A stretch of 47,777 nt of DNA from Bacteroidales bacterium. GTDB lineage: Bacteria; Bacteroidota; Bacteroidia; Bacteroidales; PUMT01. Location of the stretch: assembly GCA_007133565.1 (NCBI GenBank), contig SLMM01000160.1, positions 1 through 47,777 of the forward strand. Reading direction: 5' to 3'. Both the position numbers and the translations under genes were made by a program. Of this stretch, positions 1-8,438 are shown piece after piece (position 1 is the stretch's first letter; each line of letters begins with the position of its first letter). The notes under the pieces were generated by a model that did not search any database, was not told where the DNA came from, and worked only from the letters and a program-made list of their open reading frames with translations.

Positions 1-69
1 ATTTTATATAATTAATTATGAACAGCTTGAAACAAAATAGTTTGATAAGCAATTTTAATAACCTGGTTT

Positions 70-1281
70 ATGGAGTTACCTCTCAACGGGATAAGAGTTC
101 TGGAACTAGCTAATGTGCTGGCCGGTCCGAGTGTCGGACTGTTTTTTGCCGAGATGGGTGCCACTGTCATCAAGGTTGAGAACATCCGATCGTGCGGCGA
201 TGTTACGAGGCATTGGAAACTGCCCACTGAAGACCCCGATACCGACATTTCGGGTTATTTTTCCTGCGTGAACTGGGGGAAGCAGTCCCTTGCCCTTGAC
301 ATTACACATAAGGAGGGGCTGGAGATCGTCAGGCAGCTTGCGCGTCAAAGCGATATACTTCTTGCCAGTTACAAACCGGGCGATGCAGAAAAGCTGAAAG
401 TGGACTATCAGTCCTTAAGAAAGCTGAACGAGAACCTTGTTTATGCCCATGTAACCGGTTACGGTACAGGAAACCCCAGGGCGGGGTACGATGCCATAAT
501 TCAGGCAGAGAGCGGTTTTACCTATATGAACGGCGAGCCTGACGGTAAGCCCACCAAGATGCCTGTTGCGCTTATGGATGTACTGGCCGCTCACCAGTTG
601 AAAGAAGCCATCCTGCTGGCCTTGCTCTCACGCGAAAGGGGGGGGAGTGGGCAGTATATAGAGGCTTCACTACTGAAATCGGGCATTGCATCGCTGGCCA
701 ATCAGGCAACAAACTGGCTTGTAGGCAAATCAATACCCGGAAGGATGGGGTCAGATCATCCCAATATTGTGCCTTACGGAACGATTTTTTCTACTGCCGA
801 CGGTAAGGAGATAGTGCTTGCTGTGGGAACAGACAAACAGTTTCGCGAATTGTGCCGGCTTCTCGGAAAGCCTGAGCTGGCTGATGATGACAGGTTTGCA
901 AAAAATTACAGCAGGGTGGTGAACAGCAACTTGCTTAAGAGTGCACTGCAGAAGCTCATAGGCAGATATGACCGGGACGGGATACTGGGACTGCTGAAAA
1001 GCAGGAGGGTGCCTGCCGGCGGTGTGTTCAACATGAAAGAGGTGTTTGAGACACCGGAAGCATCGGAGATGCTGCTTGAGGCGCCCGTCAATGGCGGTTC
1101 GATCAGGGGTGTGAGCTCTGTGGCATTTACATCAGATGAGACAGGGGTAAACAGAAAGCTTTCACCGCCGCCCCATTATGGAGAACACAGTGTGCAGGTC
1201 CTCTCCGGGTTACTTGATTATCCGGCCTGGAAGATTGAAAAACTACATAAAGAAAATGTGATATATGCAGGAAAAGACTGA
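70..1281 (+). CDS. Class III CoA-transferase (CaiB/BaiF family)
   Basis: Predicted family III acyl-CoA:carboxylate CoA-transferase, which moves CoA between a thioester and a free carboxylate through an aspartyl intermediate. The 403-residue length is normal for the family. The N-terminus (LNGIRVLELANVLAGP, about 6-20) and the segment GYDAIIQAESG (139-149) are typical of CaiB/BaiF proteins. Asp170 in the stretch VALMDVLAAHQ aligns by context with the catalytic aspartate of formyl-CoA transferase. The gene overlaps the next one by 17 bp, and the third gene overlaps the second by 4 bp, so the three are very likely translationally coupled. That context suggests an acid whose CoA ester is made or used by the downstream 2-oxoacid oxidoreductase. 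The substrate cannot be read from the sequence. Family assignment is firm. Confidence 0.9.
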   Translation: MELPLNGIRVLELANVLAGPSVGLFFAEMGATVIKVENIRSCGDVTRHWKLPTEDPDTDISGYFSCVNWGKQSLALDITHKEGLEIVRQLARQSDILLASYKPGDAEKLKVDYQSLRKLNENLVYAHVTGYGTGNPRAGYDAIIQAESGFTYMNGEPDGKPTKMPVALMDVLAAHQLKEAILLALLSRERGGSGQYIEASLLKSGIASLANQATNWLVGKSIPGRMGSDHPNIVPYGTIFSTADGKEIVLAVGTDKQFRELCRLLGKPELADDDRFAKNYSRVVNSNLLKSALQKLIGRYDRDGILGLLKSRRVPAGGVFNMKEVFETPEASEMLLEAPVNGGSIRGVSSVAFTSDETGVNRKLSPPPHYGEHSVQVLSGLLDYPAWKIEKLHKENVIYAGKD

Positions 1282-2386
1282 AAAGCAAGTAGTTATTGTT
1301 GATGGGAGTCGCCTGGTGACAGAAGCAATGGCAAGGGCGGGAGCCGGTGCATTTATCGGCTATCCGATTACCCCTGCCAACCTTCTTTACCAGTACTCGG
1401 CCCGCCGTATGCCTCTGTTCCTTCCGGCACCCGATGAGATAAGCGCAGTGCAGTGGATGTCAGGGCTAGCCGCTACAGGAAAGCTGCCTGTTACTGCAAC
1501 ATCATTTCCGGGCTTTGCGCTGATGCTTGAATCGCTGAATATGGCCTTCATGATGGAGCTGCCTATGGTAATTGTGCTGGTCCAGCGCCTGGGTCCGGCA
1601 ACAGGCACTGCCACATGTGGTGCACAGGGCGACCTGGCCCTGCTCAGGGGAATGATATCGGGAGGCCACCAGATTCCCGTCCTTTGCGGCGCCGATTTTG
1701 AAAGTGCCTGGAGGCTTTCGGCAGAGGCGGTTCATGTTGCCGCCCGCTTAAGGACCCCTGTTGTTTACCTGACCTCAAAAGAGGAGATGATGACCAAAAA
1801 AAGCTTTGACCTCTCACTGCTTGATTATATTACTGCTGCTGAAATACCTGTTTTTTCGGGTGAGGGTACTTACAGGAGCTATGAACCGGGAGAAAACGGG
1901 ATACCCTCTTTCCTGCCGGTTGGCAACCCTGCATGGCAGGTAAGACTGAACGCATCTACTCATGACAGGGATGGTATATTGAAGCATTCCACAGCAGAGG
2001 CCCTTGGCAATACAATGCGTCTTGAGGAGAAGTCCCGCAGGCACCTCGGCGGTTATACCCATTACGAATATGACAGCCAGGAGGGTGCAGAAGTGCTCGT
2101 AATATCATACGGGGTTACTGCATCTGCAGCAAGGGAAGCAGTTTCGGGCATCCGCGAAAGCGGAAAAAAAGTATCGCTTCTTGTTCCAGGAACCATACTG
2201 CCTGTCCCGGACGAATATTACGATATGTCAGAAAAATATGAACGGGTTGTGGTTGCCGAGGAGAATATCAATGCCCAGTATGCCAGGTTACTGTTTGGTG
2301 AGAAGCTGCCCGAAAGGATACGAACGATGGGTGCAGTTGGCAGGATGATAACGGACGGTGAAATCAGAAAGGAGGTCCTGACATGA
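1265..2386 (+). CDS. 2-oxoacid:ferredoxin oxidoreductase, alpha subunit
   Basis: Alpha subunit of a thiamine-diphosphate 2-oxoacid:ferredoxin oxidoreductase (KorA/VorB type), which would oxidatively decarboxylate a 2-oxoacid to an acyl-CoA and reduce ferredoxin. The N-terminal pyrimidine-binding domain carries GYPITPAN near residues 32-39, and a segment around 110-130 (LGPATGTATCGAQGDL) matches the family pattern GPxTGxxTxxxQGDL. Residues of about 240-373 form the second (transketolase C-like) domain. The 373-residue length fits a stand-alone alpha subunit. The start lies inside the end of the CoA-transferase gene, and the stop overlaps the next start (ATGA), so stoichiometric co-translation is likely. 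Substrate specificity (2-oxoglutarate, branched-chain or aromatic oxoacid) is not determined by what I can see. Confidence 0.88.
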   Translation: MQEKTEKQVVIVDGSRLVTEAMARAGAGAFIGYPITPANLLYQYSARRMPLFLPAPDEISAVQWMSGLAATGKLPVTATSFPGFALMLESLNMAFMMELPMVIVLVQRLGPATGTATCGAQGDLALLRGMISGGHQIPVLCGADFESAWRLSAEAVHVAARLRTPVVYLTSKEEMMTKKSFDLSLLDYITAAEIPVFSGEGTYRSYEPGENGIPSFLPVGNPAWQVRLNASTHDRDGILKHSTAEALGNTMRLEEKSRRHLGGYTHYEYDSQEGAEVLVISYGVTASAAREAVSGIRESGKKVSLLVPGTILPVPDEYYDMSEKYERVVVAEENINAQYARLLFGEKLPERIRTMGAVGRMITDGEIRKEVLT

Positions 2387-3648
2387 GTAATATACTTAAA
2401 AAAGAGGAGTTACCTTATTGCAGGGGGTGCGGCCATGATCTGATAGCCAGGAACACTGCCTCTGCGCTGGAGCAGATGGAAGTGGCACCAGAGGATGTGA
2501 TCGTGGTTACCGATATCGGCTGTCATGGTATTATTGACGGTTGCCTCAATACACATACCGTTCACGGGCTTCACGGCCGTTCAGTTGCTATCGGGGCCGG
2601 CATAGCAATGGGACTGGAGGAAAGGGGCAAAAAGATAATAGTGTTCATTGGCGACGGGGGAAGTACGATCGGCCTGCAGCATATTCTCGAAGCTGCCCGG
2701 CTCAACCTTGACATGACAGTCGTAGTTCACAACAACATGCTTTACGGGATGACAGGGGGACAGACAAGCGGACTAACACCATGCGGGTTCAGGACTACCA
2801 CCTCTTCGGAGGGAAACCCATGGACGGGATACGACCTTTGTGCCCTGGCCTATACCTCGGGAGCTGCATTTACCAGCCGTATAACCGGTACAGGCAATAT
2901 CTCCGGGCAATTGAGAGAGGCATTTGAAACCGCCGGTTTTTCTTTGACAGAGGTGATTGAGATATGCCCGAGTTACGGGGTAAAACTTAATCCCGGCAGG
3001 AAGTTGCGGGAGATCATCGAAGGGTCAGGCAGGCTGCCGGGCAGATGGGTGAACGAAAGGGACCCGTTTGTTATTAAGCAGGAGAGGAAGACGAGCGACC
3101 TGCTGAAGGATCTCGATGTTATCAGGGTTGACCATGACAACAGGCTGGCCGGGCCGGTTTCTATCGTGATAAGCGGTTCGGCAGGCGAGGGAGTCCAGCA
3201 TTCCGCCAGTATACTGGCCGCAGCCGCCGTAAGGTCAGGATGCCACGTAATCCAGAAAGGCAGCTACCCGGTAACCGTGGGTGTGGGGTTTTCGGCTGCC
3301 GAGGTCATTCTGTCGCCGCAACCTGTAATTTTCTGCGGCACTGATGTTCCAGATGTGGTGGTCGTTACCTCGGGTGACGGACTGTCACATTGCAGGAACA
3401 GGATCAAGGCCATGAGGAGCGGATGGGTTTTTGCTGACAGGTCCCTGGATCTGCCCGATACCGGCGCCGGAGTTGCAATACATGATTTTCGTTCAGTGGG
3501 GGCAAGGTCCGCCTGCCTGCTTGCGTTGTTCAGGACGGTAGCCGATACCGGTTGGATTTCGCCGGAGGCGTTGCACCGTACGGCGGTTGAAAGCGGACTG
3601 CCTGCAAGGATGCCGGTTGACAGGATGATGGAGATGGTAAAAACCTGA
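2383..3648 (+). CDS. 2-oxoacid:ferredoxin oxidoreductase, fused beta-gamma subunit
   Basis: Single polypeptide of 421 residues combining the thiamine-diphosphate/iron-sulfur beta subunit (about 1-250) with a gamma (POR catalytic) domain (about 258-421). Cys13, Cys16, Cys47 and Cys196 sit where the four [4Fe-4S] ligands lie in archaeal two-subunit oxoacid:ferredoxin oxidoreductases. The thiamine-diphosphate/magnesium site is seen as GDGG (91-94) followed by NNMLYGMTGGQ (118-128). The gamma part opens with VSIVISGSAGEGVQ (260-273), which matches the usual gamma start GxGGxG in modified form. Most bacterial relatives encode gamma separately or fuse it to alpha. No delta (ferredoxin) subunit gene is present nearby, so a free ferredoxin is the probable acceptor. 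The role follows from family knowledge; the fusion is seen directly. Confidence 0.87.
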   Translation: MSNILKKEELPYCRGCGHDLIARNTASALEQMEVAPEDVIVVTDIGCHGIIDGCLNTHTVHGLHGRSVAIGAGIAMGLEERGKKIIVFIGDGGSTIGLQHILEAARLNLDMTVVVHNNMLYGMTGGQTSGLTPCGFRTTTSSEGNPWTGYDLCALAYTSGAAFTSRITGTGNISGQLREAFETAGFSLTEVIEICPSYGVKLNPGRKLREIIEGSGRLPGRWVNERDPFVIKQERKTSDLLKDLDVIRVDHDNRLAGPVSIVISGSAGEGVQHSASILAAAAVRSGCHVIQKGSYPVTVGVGFSAAEVILSPQPVIFCGTDVPDVVVVTSGDGLSHCRNRIKAMRSGWVFADRSLDLPDTGAGVAIHDFRSVGARSACLLALFRTVADTGWISPEALHRTAVESGLPARMPVDRMMEMVKT

Positions 3649-3714
3649 TCATGCTGTAAGTTGATAAAACTGCATCACTATACCACATGATTGCACTTGG
3701 TTAACAGAAAAACT

Positions 3715-3745
3715 TTTGATAAAAGGGAAAAAGTTATTACTTTTG
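3715..3745 (+). promoter_or_regulatory. Bacteroidota-type promoter for rpsF-rpsR-rplI
   Basis: A -33 TTTG (3715-3718) and a -7 TACTTTTG (3738-3745) are separated by exactly 19 bp, which is the full TTTG-N19-TAnnTTTG consensus of Bacteroides primary sigma factors. Transcription should begin near 3751, leaving a leader of roughly 57 nt before rpsF. Confidence 0.82.
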
Positions 3746-3751
3746 CAGCCT

Positions 3752-3795
3752 GTTTACTAAAAACCGGGGCAGGTCCCGGAGTTAATTAATTAAAC
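3752..3795 (+). promoter_or_regulatory. Structured leader of rpsF operon, possible S6:S18 binding motif
   Basis: The leader folds into a GC hairpin: CCGGG (3764-3768) with CCCGG (3775-3779) around a 6-nt loop. It is enclosed by a weak outer pairing of GTTTA (3752-3756) with TAAAC (3791-3795). rpsF leaders in many bacteria carry an RNA motif bound by the S6:S18 complex, with a conserved CCG. This hairpin sits in the right place, but I cannot confirm the exact consensus. Treat it as a candidate autoregulatory element. Confidence 0.4.
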
Positions 3796-3808
3796 TTAAT
3801 AGCAAACT

Positions 3809-4165
3809 ATGTTAAATCAGTACGAAACCGTTTTCATTGTTACTCCCGTTTTGTCTGAAAGTCAGATGAAGGAAGCGGTTGAAAAAGTCAGGAAGATCAT
3901 TACTGACAACGAAGGAGAGATAGTCCATCACGAGGACTGGGGATTGAGGAAGCTGGCCTATCCCATTAAAAACAAATCTACCGGTTTTTACAATCATTTT
4001 GAGTTCAGGGCACCCGGTGAACTTGTCGCAAAGCTTGAAACAGAATACAAGCGCGATGAGCGCATACTGAGGTTCCTCACTTTCCGGATGGACAAGTATG
4101 CCGTCGAATATAGTGAAAAGAGGCGTTCAATTGCTAAAAAGGAAGTAAAAAAAGAGGAGGAATAA
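3809..4165 (+). CDS. rpsF: 30S ribosomal protein S6
   Basis: Ribosomal protein S6 (118 residues), which binds 16S rRNA with S18 in the platform of the small subunit. Family hallmarks include the N-terminal [15 protein letters not shown] segment, the central [18 protein letters not shown], and a lysine/glutamate-rich tail (KKEVKKEEE) common in Bacteroidota. It is the first gene of the rpsF-rpsR-rplI cluster, three bases upstream of rpsR, and is preceded by a consensus promoter and a hairpin-bearing leader. Confidence 0.97.
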   Translation: MLNQYETVFIVTPVLSESQMKEAVEKVRKIITDNEGEIVHHEDWGLRKLAYPIKNKSTGFYNHFEFRAPGELVAKLETEYKRDERILRFLTFRMDKYAVEYSEKRRSIAKKEVKKEEE

Positions 4166-4168
4166 GCC

Positions 4169-4438
4169 ATGGCACAGAATCAGTCAGAAATCAGATATCT
4201 CACACCTCCCACGGTAGAGATCAAAAAGAAGAAGTATTGCCGTTTCAGGAAGAACAAGATAAAGTACGTTGACTACAAGGATCCGGAATTCCTTAAGAAA
4301 TTCCTGAATGAACAGGGCAAGATCCTGCCACGGCGCATTACCGGAACATCCCTCAAGTACCAGAGAAAGGTGTCAACTGCCGTTAAAAGGGCACGCCACC
4401 TGGCTTTGCTGCCATACGTTACGGATATGTTGAAATAA
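4169..4438 (+). CDS. rpsR: 30S ribosomal protein S18
   Basis: Ribosomal protein S18 (89 residues), partner of S6 on the small-subunit platform. Recognisable by the basic core [20 protein letters not shown] and by the C-terminal region [29 protein letters not shown], which bears the usual RRITG motif. A strong Shine-Dalgarno-like GAGGAGG lies at 4155-4160, inside the end of rpsF. No single-strand-binding protein gene sits between rpsF and rpsR. Confidence 0.97.
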   Translation: MAQNQSEIRYLTPPTVEIKKKKYCRFRKNKIKYVDYKDPEFLKKFLNEQGKILPRRITGTSLKYQRKVSTAVKRARHLALLPYVTDMLK

Positions 4439-4457
4439 ATTATTGGAGGATTATAAA

Positions 4458-4904
4458 ATGGACATTATATTAAAGCAGGATGTACAGAATCTTGGCCATG
4501 CCGATGATATTGTTACCGTAAAGGACGGATATGCAAGGAATTTCCTTATACCTCAGGGTATAGCGGTGATAGCAACCCCGTCGGCCCGGAAGATGCATGC
4601 TGAAAACCAGCGGCAAAGGGCGCACAAGGAGGCCAGGATCCGTGAAGATGCGGAAGCTATCATGGAGAAGATGGAGGGGACCAGGCTTACCATTGGTGCA
4701 AAGACAAGCTCCAAGGGTAAGATATTCGGTTCTGTGAATACCATTCAGCTTGCAGAATCGCTAAAGGAGCTTGGTTTTGAGATTGACCGCAAGCAGATAT
4801 CGATAAAGGAGGACCAGATTAAGGAGGTTGGAACATATACTGCCACGGTTAAGCTTCATAAAGAGGTTAAGGTTGATATAGAGTTTGAGATAGTATCCGA
4901 ATAG
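4458..4904 (+). CDS. rplI: 50S ribosomal protein L9
   Basis: Ribosomal protein L9 (148 residues from this start). The N-terminal domain MDIILKQDVQNLGHADD, then VKDGYARNFLIPQGIA, is diagnostic; a long charged helix and the C-terminal domain (GSVNTIQLAESLK onward) follow. An upstream in-frame TTG at 4443 could extend it by five residues. I chose ATG 4458 because GGAGG at 4445-4449 lies just upstream as a ribosome-binding site and because L9 proteins start this way. It is the last gene of the operon and is followed by a strong hairpin terminator. Confidence 0.96.
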   Translation: MDIILKQDVQNLGHADDIVTVKDGYARNFLIPQGIAVIATPSARKMHAENQRQRAHKEARIREDAEAIMEKMEGTRLTIGAKTSSKGKIFGSVNTIQLAESLKELGFEIDRKQISIKEDQIKEVGTYTATVKLHKEVKVDIEFEIVSE

Positions 4905-4933
4905 TTTCGGGCGTCCGATTTACCATGAGATTT

Positions 4934-4970
4934 CAGCCCTTTCCCTTTCGGGGAAGGGCTGGATCATTTT
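4934..4970. terminator. Bidirectional terminator between rplI and ridA
   Basis: A 12-bp stem (4934-4945 paired with 4950-4961, one G-T wobble) closes a TTTC tetraloop and is followed by ATCATTTTTT on the plus strand. It lies between the convergent rplI and ridA genes. The plus-strand T-run makes it a good rho-independent terminator for the ribosomal operon. It may also serve ridA, whose stop codon abuts it. Confidence 0.85.
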
Positions 4971-5351
4971 TTACTGCTTAATCGCGATTGTCTCGATCTC
5001 CACCATTACCCCGAGGGGCAGTTTTACCACACCGTATGCTGCCCTGGCCGGGGGGTTCTCAGGGTAGTACCTGGCATAAACCTCGTTCATTGCCCCGAAG
5101 TTATCCATATTATCGAGCAGGCAGGTTGACTTGACCACATCTTCAAAACCGTAGCCCGCTTTTTCAAGGATTACACCTATGTTTTCCATAACCTGCCGTG
5201 TCTGTTCCTTTATTCCCCCTTCTACTATTTTGCCTGTTGCAGGATCGACCGGGATCTGTCCGCTTACATACAATATCCCGTTAACCTCTACCGCCTGTGA
5301 ATAGGGCCCCACTGCTTCAGGGGCTTTTGCTGTGTGTATTATACGTTTCAT
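4971..5351 (-). CDS. ridA: RidA family reactive-intermediate deaminase
   Basis: RidA/YjgF/UK114 protein (126 residues), which hydrolyses reactive 2-aminoacrylate and related enamine/imine intermediates released by pyridoxal-phosphate enzymes. Motifs seen are GPYSQAVEVNG (15-25, including Tyr17), YVSGQIPVDP (28-37), and the C-terminal PARAAYGVVKLPLGVMVEIE with Arg103 and Glu120, the active-site arginine and glutamate of active RidA members. It lies downstream of lptD on the same strand, 93 bp away, and may be cotranscribed. Confidence 0.94.
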   Translation of the reverse strand: MKRIIHTAKAPEAVGPYSQAVEVNGILYVSGQIPVDPATGKIVEGGIKEQTRQVMENIGVILEKAGYGFEDVVKSTCLLDNMDNFGAMNEVYARYYPENPPARAAYGVVKLPLGVMVEIETIAIKQ

Positions 5352-5444
5352 GGTCTTTTTTTTTTATGTTTGTTTGATCAGTAATTGCCTGATTTGGTAA
5401 CCGAGCGCCGGAATAAATGTTCAGGTGGTTTCTACTGAGCGGCA

Positions 5445-8357
5445 TTATCTGAAAAAGTTGTCATACCAGCTTCTCTGGGTATGGTATTTAAGGTCCTGCA
5501 GTATCGAGGCCTTCACCTGTATGGTAAAGTTCCAGCTCTTTCGTGAGCCGAACGGAACCACACCAAACCTCATCTCCCAGCAGTGGAGGTCCCTGTAAAC
5601 ATTGATATTGGTCATTGTAAAATCCCCGGCTTTGAAATCATAACCTGAACTGAACCCGATCCTCCATCTTGGGGTCAGGCTCAGATCGCCTGAAAAATTA
5701 AGCGTCTGATTGATCTGCACCTCATCGCGTGGCTTTGAATAGTTCAGATTATACCTTACATTGAGGTTCCATGGAACGTTGAAATCGACATAATCGCCAT
5801 AATAGTGCACAGAACCATCGTAGTCGTCAAGGTGCGAAAAACGATCCTCACCTGGCGGCATCCCGTCGCCGGCGTTTATCATGGGCTCCATACCGTCAGG
5901 CCCCATAAGGTCGTCACCCGGCTGAGGTCCGGTGTCCGTAGCCGGCCTCCTGTCAGCAGCGGCCGATCTGAGACCCATCGTGAGACTTAGTCCCGCCCTG
6001 GTAATTCTGCCGGGTCTGCGGTTAACACTCCATTCAGATGCGTTGTAGCGCCTGAAGTTATCATCAACAGCGTACGGATCCATTACAGCATTGAAGTTGA
6101 TGCGAACTTTATTGTCGAAAAGAGCAGTGTTTCCGGTCATGTTTACTGTCGACCAGTTCATGGAGTCTGCATATACGTTGTAGCTGGTCGAGAAGTTGAG
6201 CCGGTCGAGAAGCTTTACCTTCCTTGACTCTGCATCAGGATCGCGGGGATCCCTCACTTTCATTTCGATATTGTTGGCGAGGCTAAGGCTTACTGAGCCT
6301 GATGGGCCGCGTATGGTGGGGGTTCCGTAAATACCATTCTCAAATATCGAATATGTAGTGGTGTTGCCCAGGGTGTCGCGCTGTACCTCCCTGTAGTAAT
6401 CCGGAACGACACCCTCCAGATCAGGTGCGTAGCTGAAGCCAACCGACGGTATCATAACGTGCCTTATCGCTTCTATCCTGGAGTCGCGAAACTGGAACAT
6501 ACCATAAATGTTCTGACTCAGTCCGGTTGAAAAGCTGGGTGTAAGGGAATGCCCGTAAACGATGCCCGGGATCGTGTCGGTTACTACCCTGGGAACTTCC
6601 TCCTGCCTGACCGGATCAAAATAATCTTCCACCCATCTTTTTCTTATCTGACTTGTATACATCACACCGCTGTACGTCAGTGCCGGTGTGAGGTTGAGAA
6701 GGTTAAACACCCTGAAGTTGGCTCTGAGGGGTATGTCATGCTGAAAACCGCTTTGCATATCACCCAGCGTTTCCCTTCTGAAAAGAAGTGTGTCGTAAGT
6801 ATTAATACGGTTATCAATTTTTGATGTATAGCTCAGTTCAATATTGTCGTACCACCGCTGCTCCATTCTGTCGGGATTTCTGAAAGGGTACTGCCTGGCC
6901 ATATTGAAATTGACCGAAGGCATGCGCAGGCTAACCGACTGGTTTGAAAAGTTCTGGTTAGCGCTTATGTTGCTTGTAAGACTGAAGGGCGAATCTGGCC
7001 ACCGGTGACTGAAAGAGACACTCGATTGGGCCGTGTTCTGCGCGAACCTGTCGGGGTCGACCGTATTGAACTGGTTGAACGAACTGGACCCGAAGTTGAC
7101 GCTTGCAGAAAAATTACTGTAAGGAGAAGCCTTGGCGTCCTGACGGTGCTGCCATGCGATGTTGTAGGAGGTATTCTGCTGATAGTTTGCCATCCCTCTC
7201 TCTCCCACAACATTATTTGAGTATGCAAACCTCATGCTTCCCCCGAACCTGTAACGGACCCGGTAGTTCGACATTGCGTTTGCCGCCCATGAGCCCATGC
7301 TGTATATGTCGCCTGTCAGCCTGAGGTCAAGATAGTCGTTGATATTAAAATAGTATCCTGCTTCACGAAGATAGAATCCCCTGGAAGCTTCCTCTCCGTA
7401 ACTTGGCATCAGGACTCCTGAAGTGCGGTCGGGTTTATTCGGGAAGAATCCGAAAGGAAGGGCAATGGGCAGAGGTATATCTTCAATTACAAGGTAAGCC
7501 GGTCCGCTGATCACAACCTCATCGGGTATCACTTTTGCCCGTGTCAGTGCGATATAGAAATGGGGATGGTCATGGTCGCAAGATGTGAATTTTCCTCCGT
7601 GTATATGAAGATGGTCATTTTCATGCTTCTTGGTAACGTTACCGTGAAGGTATCCGCCCTCCTGCTCCGTCACGACACCGGATATCCAACCTCTTTCGGT
7701 CTCAAAGTTGTATCTCATTGTTTCCGCCTCGTAGCTCTCCCTGCCCTCTGTCATTACGGGCCTGCCGGTAATAGCGCCGTCTTCGCCGGGCAACCCTTTT
7801 GCAAATACTTCGCTGTTGGCCATGTCTATTTCTATATATGCTGCACGCAGTTCGATGTTACCGTATTTTACCCAGGCCTCTCCATACAAAAAAATCTTCT
7901 GTTCATTAATCGAAACATCGACCGAATCGGCAGCATTATAGTCGACCCTTGAAGTTAGAAAGTTGTTTTTCTGTCGCGGTTCCTCCGGTAGTGGTGGCTG
8001 CTGCAGAGGGTCCTCCTCCGTTTGGGGGATCTGCTGTAAAGGGTCCTCCTCCGGTCTTTGAAATGTTGGTCCGGGTATCCGGAGGTCCTGTTCAGGAAGA
8101 AAATGCTGCTGCTGCAGAAGTGTATCGGGTACTGCATGATCCTGTTGCAGAAGCTCTTCCTGAAGATGGATGAGTGTGTCGGGCTGATGCTGAAGGCTGT
8201 GGTTATGTTGCATTGTATCAGCTTGATACTGATATATGTAAAATGAAGCCCCGGGTTCAGCGGGTTTGGAAGACCCGGGAACCGGAAGCCACAGGAAGAG
8301 CAGAGTGATGAATATGGGGAAGGGCTTAAAAAGCTTGGTATATTCCTTATTATGCAA
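5445..8357 (-). CDS. lptD: LPS-assembly outer membrane protein LptD (OstA-like)
   Basis: Putative outer-membrane lipopolysaccharide transporter of the Bacteroidota LptD type, 970 residues. A signal segment spans about 12-30 (FPIFITLLFLWLPVPGSS). Next is an unusual glutamine/proline/histidine-rich linker (about 45-130) with two EEDPLQQ repeats. An OstA/LptA-like beta-jellyroll (about 138-245) follows, then a region with one cysteine in SCDHDHPHFY (259-268). The remaining 700 or so residues show alternating aromatic beta-strands typical of a 26-strand barrel and end in a phenylalanine (WYDNFFR). The position beside the amidase and MlaD genes fits an envelope-biogenesis cluster. The LPS role rests on family homology. 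Confidence 0.88.
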   Translation of the reverse strand: MHNKEYTKLFKPFPIFITLLFLWLPVPGSSKPAEPGASFYIYQYQADTMQHNHSLQHQPDTLIHLQEELLQQDHAVPDTLLQQQHFLPEQDLRIPGPTFQRPEEDPLQQIPQTEEDPLQQPPLPEEPRQKNNFLTSRVDYNAADSVDVSINEQKIFLYGEAWVKYGNIELRAAYIEIDMANSEVFAKGLPGEDGAITGRPVMTEGRESYEAETMRYNFETERGWISGVVTEQEGGYLHGNVTKKHENDHLHIHGGKFTSCDHDHPHFYIALTRAKVIPDEVVISGPAYLVIEDIPLPIALPFGFFPNKPDRTSGVLMPSYGEEASRGFYLREAGYYFNINDYLDLRLTGDIYSMGSWAANAMSNYRVRYRFGGSMRFAYSNNVVGERGMANYQQNTSYNIAWQHRQDAKASPYSNFSASVNFGSSSFNQFNTVDPDRFAQNTAQSSVSFSHRWPDSPFSLTSNISANQNFSNQSVSLRMPSVNFNMARQYPFRNPDRMEQRWYDNIELSYTSKIDNRINTYDTLLFRRETLGDMQSGFQHDIPLRANFRVFNLLNLTPALTYSGVMYTSQIRKRWVEDYFDPVRQEEVPRVVTDTIPGIVYGHSLTPSFSTGLSQNIYGMFQFRDSRIEAIRHVMIPSVGFSYAPDLEGVVPDYYREVQRDTLGNTTTYSIFENGIYGTPTIRGPSGSVSLSLANNIEMKVRDPRDPDAESRKVKLLDRLNFSTSYNVYADSMNWSTVNMTGNTALFDNKVRINFNAVMDPYAVDDNFRRYNASEWSVNRRPGRITRAGLSLTMGLRSAAADRRPATDTGPQPGDDLMGPDGMEPMINAGDGMPPGEDRFSHLDDYDGSVHYYGDYVDFNVPWNLNVRYNLNYSKPRDEVQINQTLNFSGDLSLTPRWRIGFSSGYDFKAGDFTMTNINVYRDLHCWEMRFGVVPFGSRKSWNFTIQVKASILQDLKYHTQRSWYDNFFR

Positions 8358-8368
8358 TTTTATTATAC

Positions 8369-8384
8369 TATTTTTGCAAAGATA
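8369..8384. promoter_or_regulatory. Back-to-back -7 elements of lptD and amidase promoters
   Basis: The 16-bp near-palindrome TATTTTTGCAAAGATA contains TATTTTTG (8369-8376, plus strand) and TATCTTTG (8377-8384 read on the minus strand), both exact matches to TAnnTTTG. The plus element would serve the amidase gene at 8439 and the minus element lptD at 8357. The -33 boxes are poor on the plus side; on the minus side CAAA at 8406-8409 gives 21 bp spacing. Confidence 0.55.
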
Positions 8385-8438
8385 TCAGTTTAGAAGTTGG
8401 AATCTCAAAACTAACCAATAAAATCAATTTGGTAACAG

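Noticed and set aside
4443-4457. TTG start for L9, adding five residues
   Set aside because: The codon overlaps the GGAGG ribosome-binding site and the family starts at ATG 4458.
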